Shown one piece after another: positions 57,857 to 64,000 of a stretch of 64,000 nucleotides of DNA; position 1 is the first letter of the stretch, and each line of letters opens with the position of its first letter. The position numbers were made by a program, and so were the translations under genes. Below the pieces are notes generated by a model. That model did not search any database, was not told the DNA's origin, and saw only the letters and a program-made list of their open reading frames with translations. Origin of the DNA: Burkholderiales bacterium (GTDB lineage Bacteria > Pseudomonadota > Gammaproteobacteria > Burkholderiales > Burkholderiaceae_E); NCBI GenBank assembly GCA_026399835.1, contig JAPLQE010000066.1, positions 62,001 to 126,000 of the forward strand, in the 5' to 3' direction.

Positions 57857-59968
57857 ATGGCGAGCACCCACGTCCTGTTCGAGGAAGACGGCGCCTTCAA
57901 GGCCGGCACCGTCCTCGCCGATGCCGGAGGCAGCCTGCAGGTCGAGGCGGCCAGCGGCAAGCGAACGAAGGTCAAGACCTCGATGGTGTTCCTGCGCTTC
58001 CCGGCGCCGTCCCCCGTCGAGCTGCTCGAGCAGGCCCACCGCGCGGCCGAGGGCATCGACCTCGACTTCCTCTGGGAATGCGCGCCGCAGGACGAGTTCG
58101 ACTTCGCCGGCTTCGCCGACGACTACTACGGCCATGCGCCGTCGCCGGTCGAGGCGGCGAGCCTGCTGTTCCGTCTGCACGGCGCCCCGGTCTACTTCTA
58201 CCGCAAGGGGCGCGGCCGCTACCGCCCTGCGCCGCCCGAGACGCTGCGCGCCGCGCTGGCCGCCCTCGAGCGCAAGAAGGAGCAGGCCGCCCGCGTCGAG
58301 ACCTGGGCGCAGGCGCTGGCCGACGGCGAGTCGCCCGAGGCGATCCGCCGCGAGGCCGCCCGGCTGCTGGTGCGCCCGGACAAGAACGCGGTCGAGTGGA
58401 AGGCGCTCGATCGCGCCTGCGCGATCACGCGCTCGCCGCCGGCGCGCGTGCTGCTGTCGGCCGGCGCCTTCGCCGACGCGCGCGCGCTGCACATGGGCTG
58501 CTTCCTCGCCGAGCAGTTCCCTCAGGGCACGGGCTTCGGCCGCATCGAGCCGGCGCCGCTCGACGAGACCCTCGCCGCCCGCCTGGCCGGTCTGCCGCTG
58601 TCGGAGGCCGAGACCTTCTCGATCGACGACTCCACGACCACCGAGATCGACGACTGCCTGTCGGTGCAGCGCCGGCCCGACGGCGGCCTGCGGATCGGCG
58701 TGCACATCGCCGCGCCCGGCATCGCGATCGCCCCCGGCGATGCGCTCGACCAGCTCGCGCGCGAGCGGATGTCGACGGTCTACATGCCCGGCGACAAGAT
58801 CACCATGCTGCCGGACCTGCCGATCGAGCGCTTCTCGCTCGAGGCCGGGCGCGAGCTGCCGGCGCTGTCGCTGTACGCCGACCTCGACGTGACCGGCCGG
58901 ATCGTGTCCTCGACGCACACCCGCCTCGAGCGCATCCGCGTCGCCGCGAACCTTCGCCACGACCGGCTCGACGACCTGGTCTCGGAAGAGGCGCTCGCCG
59001 ACCCGGCCCCCGGCGCCACCGACCCGCTGGCCGCGCTGCCGCAGGCCGGCGCGCTGCGCGTGCTGTGGCGCCTGACGCTCGGGCTGTCCGAGGGGCGCGA
59101 CCGCATGCGCGGCAAGCCCGAGGGCCGCAACCGCGTCGACTTCAGCTTCTACGTCGATCGCGACGCCCAGGGCGCCGAATCGGTGCGCATCGTGCAGCGG
59201 CGCCGCGACGCGCCGCTCGACCGCATCGTCGCCGAGATGATGATCCTCGCGAACTCGGCCTGGGGCGGCCTGCTCGCCGACCACCGCGTGCCCGGCATCT
59301 ACCGCACGCAGGCGCCGGGCGCGCGGGTGCGCATGACCACCCACGCGCAGCCGCACCAGGGGCTGGGCGTGGCGCAGTACGGCTGGGCGACCTCGCCGCT
59401 GCGGCGCTACGTCGACCTGGTCAACCAGCGCCAGCTGATCGCGGTCGCCAGCGGGGTGACACCGCCGTACTCCGGCAACGACGCCGACCTGTACGCGGTC
59501 ATCCAGTCGTTCGAGGCCCTCTATGCGTCCTACGCCGAGTTCCAGCAGCGCATGGAGCGCTACTGGTGCCTGCGCTGGGTCGAGCAGCAGCCCTCGCGCC
59601 GCCTCGAGGCGGTGGTGGTCCGCGACGAGCTGGTGCGCATGGCGCGAGCGCCGCTCTACGTGCGCATGCCCGAGCTGCCGGCGATGCAGCTCGCGCCGGG
59701 CCGACGCATCGTCGTCGACCTGAGCGAGACCGACCTGCTCGAGCTCTCCGTGTCGGCGCGCTTCATCGAGTTCGCGCCCGATGCGAGCGAGGAGACCGAG
59801 CTGGTCGAGCTCGAGGACCCGATGGATGGGGTCGACGAGGTGCCGGGTCCCCCCGAGGCGGAGCAGGCATCCGGGCCGTCCGAGGCCACCGGGGCCGCGG
59901 CCGATGGCGATGCTGCCGCGCAGGATGCGGGCGGCGCCGGCGACGACGCGCCCGCGGGCGCCGCCTGA
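57857..59968 (+). CDS. RNB-domain (RNase II-family) exoribonuclease
   Basis: A 703-aa 3'-5' exoribonuclease. The RNB domain spans about 245-560. The metal-binding set corresponding to RNase II Asp201, Asp207, Asp209, Asp210 is Asp257, Glu263, Asp265, Asp266 ([13 protein letters not shown]), so one Asp is replaced by Glu. The motif [14 protein letters not shown] and the RNA-contacting [17 protein letters not shown] are present. The C-terminal 60 residues are acidic and Ala/Gly-rich with no assignable domain. The protein is shorter than RNase R and lacks its basic tail. It is followed 13 bp later by tonB. Confidence 0.92.
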   Translation: MASTHVLFEEDGAFKAGTVLADAGGSLQVEAASGKRTKVKTSMVFLRFPAPSPVELLEQAHRAAEGIDLDFLWECAPQDEFDFAGFADDYYGHAPSPVEAASLLFRLHGAPVYFYRKGRGRYRPAPPETLRAALAALERKKEQAARVETWAQALADGESPEAIRREAARLLVRPDKNAVEWKALDRACAITRSPPARVLLSAGAFADARALHMGCFLAEQFPQGTGFGRIEPAPLDETLAARLAGLPLSEAETFSIDDSTTTEIDDCLSVQRRPDGGLRIGVHIAAPGIAIAPGDALDQLARERMSTVYMPGDKITMLPDLPIERFSLEAGRELPALSLYADLDVTGRIVSSTHTRLERIRVAANLRHDRLDDLVSEEALADPAPGATDPLAALPQAGALRVLWRLTLGLSEGRDRMRGKPEGRNRVDFSFYVDRDAQGAESVRIVQRRRDAPLDRIVAEMMILANSAWGGLLADHRVPGIYRTQAPGARVRMTTHAQPHQGLGVAQYGWATSPLRRYVDLVNQRQLIAVASGVTPPYSGNDADLYAVIQSFEALYASYAEFQQRMERYWCLRWVEQQPSRRLEAVVVRDELVRMARAPLYVRMPELPAMQLAPGRRIVVDLSETDLLELSVSARFIEFAPDASEETELVELEDPMDGVDEVPGPPEAEQASGPSEATGAAADGDAAAQDAGGAGDDAPAGAA

Positions 59969-59981
59969 CCGGCGACACGCC

Positions 59982-61097
59982 ATGGCCCCGCCGCGCGCCC
60001 CGACGCCGCCGCCCGACGAGGACCGCTCGGCCGGTGCGGCTGCGCGCCGCCTGGGTGGCGGGGCCGGCGGGCGCGGCGGACGGCACGGGCCGGGTCCGGC
60101 CGCGCCCGACAGCGCCCCGGCAGGCGCCGCAGCCGCGCGCGGCGCGTCCGCCGCCGAGCGCGACGTGCCCCGCCCCGCCGCCGCCGCATCCGCATTCGCG
60201 CCCGCGCCCGCGCCGCGCCCCGCATGGCGCCGCCGTCTCGACGGTGTGCTCATGGTGCGCGATCCGATGCGCGTCGCGATCATCGCCTCGCTGCTGCTGC
60301 ACGCCTTCGTGATGTTCATGAAGTTCTCGATGCCGGCCCCGATCCGGGTGAACCCGAACGACGCGCGGCTCGAGGTGGTCCTGCTCAACGCGCAGACGCG
60401 CGCGCGCCCGGTCACCCCGGAGGTGCTCGCGCAGGTCAACCAGGAAGGCGGCGGCGAGCACGAGCGCGGCCGCGCGAAGTCGCCCCTGGCCGCCGAGACC
60501 GTCGCGCGCGACGGCACGGCGCTGCAGGAGCAGCGCCGCCGCGTCGACGAGCTCGAGCGCCAGCAGCGCGAGCTGATGACGATCGCCAAGGGCCCGCAGG
60601 CCTACGTGATGCCCGAGAAGCCGGCCGAGGCGCCGCGCCCCGACGCCGCCGACCGCGACGACCTCAACGCGGTGCTCGCACGGATGCAGGCCGAGATCGC
60701 GCGCAACGTCGAGGACTACAACAAGCGGCCCAAGCGGCTGACCTTCGGCGTCAACGCGGTCGGCGTGAACTACGCGCGCTACGTCGCCGACTGGGCGACC
60801 AAGATCGAGCGCATCGGCACCGAGCGCTTCCCGCCGGAGGCGCGCGGCCGGCAGTACGACTCGCTGATCATCACCGTCGAGATCGACAAGCACGGCAACG
60901 TGGTCGACGTGGTCGTCAACAAGAAGTCGAAGTACGAGACGCTCAACCGCGCGGTCAAGCAGATCGTCTACGCGGGCCAGCCCTACGAGCGCTTCCCGCC
61001 CGAGATGGCCCGCGAGGGCGACATCCTGCAGATCGTGCGCACCTGGACCTTCACCAACGATGCCCTCGAGACCCGCTCGCTACGCGGTGATCGGTAA
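59982..61097 (+). CDS. TonB-type energy transducer
   Basis: A 371-aa protein. An unusual Ala/Pro/Gly-rich cytoplasmic segment of about 90 residues precedes a single membrane helix ([20 protein letters not shown]), then a periplasmic coiled-coil part ([19 protein letters not shown]) and a TonB_C domain ([30 protein letters not shown]). It lacks the long X-Pro rod of E. coli TonB. exbB and exbD are not nearby, so the partner motor is elsewhere. It overlaps aroE by 38 bp, the standard arrangement in the order. Confidence 0.88.
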   Translation: MAPPRAPTPPPDEDRSAGAAARRLGGGAGGRGGRHGPGPAAPDSAPAGAAAARGASAAERDVPRPAAAASAFAPAPAPRPAWRRRLDGVLMVRDPMRVAIIASLLLHAFVMFMKFSMPAPIRVNPNDARLEVVLLNAQTRARPVTPEVLAQVNQEGGGEHERGRAKSPLAAETVARDGTALQEQRRRVDELERQQRELMTIAKGPQAYVMPEKPAEAPRPDAADRDDLNAVLARMQAEIARNVEDYNKRPKRLTFGVNAVGVNYARYVADWATKIERIGTERFPPEARGRQYDSLIITVEIDKHGNVVDVVVNKKSKYETLNRAVKQIVYAGQPYERFPPEMAREGDILQIVRTWTFTNDALETRSLRGDR

Positions 61098-61914
61098 TCC
61101 GATCGCGCACAGCCGCTCGCCGGAGATCCACGCGATGTTCGCCGCGCAGACCGGCGAGGCCGTCGAGTACGGCCGGCTGCTCGCGCCGGTCGACGGCTTC
61201 GCGGCGGCGGTCGACGCGTTCCGGGCCGAGGGCGGCGGCGGGCTCAACGTGACGCTGCCCTTCAAGCCCGAGGCCTTCGCCTACGCACGCCGCCACACGC
61301 CGCGTGCGGCGGCCGCCGGCGCGGTGAACACGCTCGCCTTCGACGGCAACGACGTGCTCGGCGACAACACCGACGGCCCGGGACTGGTCGCCGACATCGA
61401 GCGGCGCATCGGCCTGCCGCTGGCCGGCGCGCGGCTGCTGCTGCTGGGCGCCGGGGGCGCCGCGCGCGGCGTCGTGCTGCCGCTGCTCGAGGCCGGCGTC
61501 GCACGGCTCGCGATCGCCAACCGCACCGCGGCCACCGCGATCGCGCTGCGCGAGGAGCTCGCCCTGCGGCTCGGGCCGGCGCATGCGGCGCGGCTGTCGG
61601 CAGGCGGCCTGGACTGCGCCGAGGCGGGCTTCGACCTGGTGGTGAACGCGACCGCCGCCGGCCTGTCCGACGCGGCCCCGGCGATGCCCGCCGTCGCCTG
61701 GCGCGGCCCGCGTCTCGCGCTCGACATGGTCTACGGCGCGCGCCCCACGGCCTTCATGCGGGCCGCGCTCGAGGCCGGCTGCCCGCGCGTCGAGGACGGC
61801 CTGGGCATGCTGGTCGGGCAGGCCGCCGAGTCGTTCGCGCTGTGGCGCGGCGTGCGGCCCGAGGCCGCGCCGGTGCTGGCCGCGCTGCGCGCGCGGCTCG
61901 CCGCCGCCGCCTGA
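61060..61914 (+). CDS. aroE: Shikimate dehydrogenase
   Basis: A 284-aa NADPH-dependent enzyme, fourth step of the shikimate pathway. Substrate-binding serines in [13 protein letters not shown], catalytic Lys in LNVTLPFKPEAF and Asp in GDNTDGPGLVADIE. The NADP loop is LGAGGAARGV, followed by NRT. The ATG at 61060 lies inside the 3' end of tonB, indicating translational coupling. Length normal. Confidence 0.96.
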   Translation: MPSRPARYAVIGNPIAHSRSPEIHAMFAAQTGEAVEYGRLLAPVDGFAAAVDAFRAEGGGGLNVTLPFKPEAFAYARRHTPRAAAAGAVNTLAFDGNDVLGDNTDGPGLVADIERRIGLPLAGARLLLLGAGGAARGVVLPLLEAGVARLAIANRTAATAIALREELALRLGPAHAARLSAGGLDCAEAGFDLVVNATAAGLSDAAPAMPAVAWRGPRLALDMVYGARPTAFMRAALEAGCPRVEDGLGMLVGQAAESFALWRGVRPEAAPVLAALRARLAAAA

Positions 61915-61931
61915 ACCGGCCCGGCCCGGCG

Positions 61932-62648
61932 ATGGCCCGCGCGGGCGGCATCGGACGGCGGATCGGCCGCGGCATCGGCTGGCTGCTGCTCGCCGCGGTC
62001 GTCGCGGTCCTGCTGCTGCAGCTCTGGTTCCTCGCCCATGTCGTCTGGTTCAAGTACAACGCGCCGACCAGCACCGCCTTCATGCGCGTGCAGCTCGCCG
62101 CGCTGCGCGAGCAGGACCCGAAGGCCGAGATCCGCCACACCTGGACCCCGTACGCCCGGATCTCGCCGCACCTCAAGCGCGCGGTGATCGCCGCCGAGGA
62201 TGCCAACTTCACCGAGCACGACGGCGTCGACTGGGAGGCGATCGAGCGCGCCCACGAGCGCAACCAGAAGCGCGGCAAGGTCACGCACGGCGGCTCCACC
62301 ATCACCATGCAGCTCGCCAAGAACCTGTTCCTGTCGGGCGAGCGCAGCTACCTGCGCAAGGCGCAGGAGCTGGTCATCACCTTCATGCTCGAGGCGGTGC
62401 TCTCCAAGGAGCGCATCCTCGAGCTGTACCTGAACGTCGCCGAGTGGGGCACGGGCGTGTTCGGCTGCGAGGCGGCCGCACAGCGCTGGTTCCGCAGCTC
62501 GGCCGAGCGGCTCGGGCCCTCGCAGGCCGCGCGGCTCGCGGCGATGCTGCCCCGGCCCCGCTACTACGACCGCAACCCCGGCTCGGCCACGCTGGCCCGC
62601 CGGGCCGAGACCATCCAGCGCTGGATGGGCGGCATCGCGCCACCCTGA
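61932..62648 (+). CDS. mtgA: Monofunctional biosynthetic peptidoglycan glycosyltransferase
   Basis: A 238-aa membrane-anchored GT51 enzyme that polymerises lipid II. Helix GWLLLAAVVAVLLLQLWFLA near the N-terminus; the catalytic Glu is in AAEDANFTEHDGVDW, then GGSTITMQLAKNLFLSGERS and ILELYLNVAEWGTGVFG, all GT51 motifs. ATG 61932 starts 17 bp after aroE; longer versions would overlap aroE with an implausible Arg/Ala sequence. Confidence 0.95.
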   Translation: MARAGGIGRRIGRGIGWLLLAAVVAVLLLQLWFLAHVVWFKYNAPTSTAFMRVQLAALREQDPKAEIRHTWTPYARISPHLKRAVIAAEDANFTEHDGVDWEAIERAHERNQKRGKVTHGGSTITMQLAKNLFLSGERSYLRKAQELVITFMLEAVLSKERILELYLNVAEWGTGVFGCEAAAQRWFRSSAERLGPSQAARLAAMLPRPRYYDRNPGSATLARRAETIQRWMGGIAPP

Positions 62649-62731
62649 TCACGCCACCCTCAGCGCACACGCCTGGCCGTGCAATTCCGCGTCCGGTCGG
62701 CGAAGTGGTGGCGCCTGTCACATCCCGCGCC

Positions 62732-62774
62732 TAGAATGCGCGGCACCGAAGCCACCGCAGCCCCGTCGGGGCTG
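62732..62774 (+). promoter_or_regulatory. Possible mgtE promoter (-10) and leader hairpin
   Basis: TAGAAT at 62732-62737 resembles the -10 elements seen before other genes here. The leader that follows (about 140 nt to the mgtE ATG) has a hairpin CAGCCCC-gtc-GGGGCTG (62758-62774) and then a CGAACG/CGTTCG pair from 62778. I cannot match this to a known magnesium riboswitch class. The preceding 80 bp after mtgA shows nothing else. Confidence 0.4.
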
Positions 62775-62883
62775 TGCCGAACGTGAACACGATGTCCGCG
62801 TTCGCCCGGACCGCCTCCCGCCGCCTGCGCTGACCCGCGTCGCCCGGCATGGGGCGACGGGCGACCCCGATCGACCCGATCCC

Positions 62884-64000
62884 ATGCCCGAGCCCCATCC
62901 GATCCCGGAGACCGACCGCGATCCCGTCGGCGCCGTGCCCCAGCGGCACGACGGGCGCGACGTCGCGACCCCGCGCGACCCCGAGGACGCGCAGCGCGCG
63001 CTGGCCGAGGTCGAGGACCTGCTGCGCCGGTACGAGGTGGTGCGCGAGCAGGCGCGCCACGAGGGGCATTCGCTCGACCCCGAACGGCAGATGCTGGTCG
63101 AGCAGGTGGCGGTCGCCCAGCATCTGGCGCACTTGCGCCTGCGGCTCGATCGGCTGCACCCCGCGGACGTCGCCTACATCCTCGAGGCCCTGCCGCGCGA
63201 CCAGCGGCTGGTGGTCTGGGAACTCGTCAAGGCCGAGCGCGACGGCGAGATCCTGGTCGAGGTGTCCGACTCGGTCCGCGAGACGCTGATCGCCTCGATG
63301 GACCGCGACGAGCTCGTCGCGGCCGCTGGCACGCTCGACACCGACGACCTGGCCGAGATCGCCGAGGACCTGCCGGACGACGTCGTCGAGCAGGTGCGCC
63401 GGCGCCTCACGCCCGAGGAGCGCGAGCAGCTGCGCGCGGCGCTGTCCTATCCCGACGAGTCGGTCGGGGCGCGGATGGACTTCGACCTGGTGACGGTGCG
63501 CGAGGACGTCACGCTCGAGGTGGTGCTGCGCTATCTGCGCCGCTTCGACGCGCTGCCCGACCACACCGACCAGGTCTTCGTCGTCGACCGCCACGACGTG
63601 CTCAAGGGCGCGCTGCCGCTCGACCGGCTGGTGATCAACGATCCCGACGCGCTGGTCGAGGACGTGATGAAGCGCGACGTGCTGTCGCTGCAGGCCTTCG
63701 ACGAGGCCGGCGAGGCCGCGCAGGCCTTCGAGCGCTACGACCTGATCACCGCGCCCGTGGTCGATGCGCGCGGGCGGCTGATCGGGCGCCTGACCGTCGA
63801 CGAGGTGGTCGACGTGATCCGGGAGGAGGGCGAGTCGGAGGTGCTGTCGGCCGCCGGCCTGCGCGACGAGGAGGACCTCTTCGCGTCGATCTGGAACTCG
63901 GCCAAGAACCGCTGGCTGTGGCTGGCGGTGAACCTGGGCACCGCGTTCTTCGCGTCGCGGGTGATCGGTGCGTTCGAGGGCACGATCGAGCGGGTGGTCG
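62884..64000 (+). CDS. mgtE: Magnesium transporter MgtE (3' end outside the window)
   Basis: The first 372 codons of a Mg2+ channel. The cytoplasmic MgtE N domain (HPADVAYILEALPRDQRLVV; TDDLAEIAEDLPDDVVEQV) is followed by a CBS pair (about 195-310; LVINDPDALVEDVMKRDVLS, VDARGRLIGRLTVDEVVDVI) and the plug helix leading into the first membrane segment (RWLWLAVNLGTAFFASRVIG) at the window edge. ATG 62884 is used; no strong ribosome site is visible. The N-terminal 40 residues are hydrophilic and variable. Confidence 0.93.
   Translation, partial: MPEPHPIPETDRDPVGAVPQRHDGRDVATPRDPEDAQRALAEVEDLLRRYEVVREQARHEGHSLDPERQMLVEQVAVAQHLAHLRLRLDRLHPADVAYILEALPRDQRLVVWELVKAERDGEILVEVSDSVRETLIASMDRDELVAAAGTLDTDDLAEIAEDLPDDVVEQVRRRLTPEEREQLRAALSYPDESVGARMDFDLVTVREDVTLEVVLRYLRRFDALPDHTDQVFVVDRHDVLKGALPLDRLVINDPDALVEDVMKRDVLSLQAFDEAGEAAQAFERYDLITAPVVDARGRLIGRLTVDEVVDVIREEGESEVLSAAGLRDEEDLFASIWNSAKNRWLWLAVNLGTAFFASRVIGAFEGTIERVV

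Overview
This is about 64 kb of very GC-rich (roughly 70 percent) bacterial chromosome. The core gene orders point to a betaproteobacterium of the order Burkholderiales: rppH-proS, ffh-ypjD-PP0621-pilS-pilR-ampD-nrdA-nrdB, DUF3426-prmA-accC-accB-aroQ-tlpA, and RNB ribonuclease-tonB-aroE-mtgA. A lysine/alanine-rich histone H1-like protein and a class Ia ribonucleotide reductase with tandem NrdR boxes agree with this. I cannot name the genus. I saw no tRNA, rRNA, CRISPR array or insertion sequence.

Region 1 (1-13.4 kb) is accessory and catabolic. After the end of a histidine kinase and a small 25-bp repeat array comes a LacI-type regulator followed by a D-2-hydroxyacid dehydrogenase. Divergent from them is a long run of PhyH-type dioxygenase, TRAP transporter (dctP-dctQ-dctM), SDR dehydrogenase, LDH2-type dehydrogenase, FAH-family hydrolase/hydratase, acyl-CoA ligase, Rieske oxygenase and a second D-2-hydroxyacid dehydrogenase. 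A perfect 14-bp palindrome sits in the 57-bp divergent gap and is a convincing LacI-family operator. The set looks like an uptake-and-degradation pathway for an organic acid whose identity the sequence does not give.

Region 2 (13.4-16.7 kb) is housekeeping: rppH, proS and a lytic transglycosylase. Region 3 (16.7-24.75 kb) is a patch that looks disturbed. It holds a second TRAP transporter whose binding-protein gene is divergent from the two membrane genes, a Cache-domain histidine kinase and NarL-type regulator that probably control it, an intact esterase, and four gene remnants: a Cache domain, a PaaI-type thioesterase, an acyl-CoA ligase with two deletions and no catalytic lysine, and a class II glutamine amidotransferase.

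Region 4 (24.75-43.6 kb) returns to conserved functions: an FAD-linked hydroxyacid dehydrogenase, SRP protein Ffh, YpjD, the PilS-PilR pair, AmpD, NrdA and NrdB with recognisable promoters and NrdR boxes, the H1-like protein between two strong terminators, YggT/YggU, a PfkB sugar kinase, a zinc-ribbon DUF3426 protein and PrmA.

Region 5 (43.6-64 kb) has fatty-acid (accC, accB) and shikimate (aroQ, aroE) enzymes, a TlpA thioredoxin, the murein recycling ligase Mpl, a D-amino-acid deacylase, a FabG-like reductase, YbaK, a HAF-repeat lipoprotein, MarC, an MFS carrier, an AIM24-type protein, an RNB nuclease, a TonB protein, MtgA and the start of MgtE. Short in-frame tandem repeats of 12, 18 or 25 bp recur at gene ends and in linkers. 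The most original leads are the LacI/PhyH/TRAP/Rieske cluster and the TRAP/Cache-kinase locus surrounded by gene debris.
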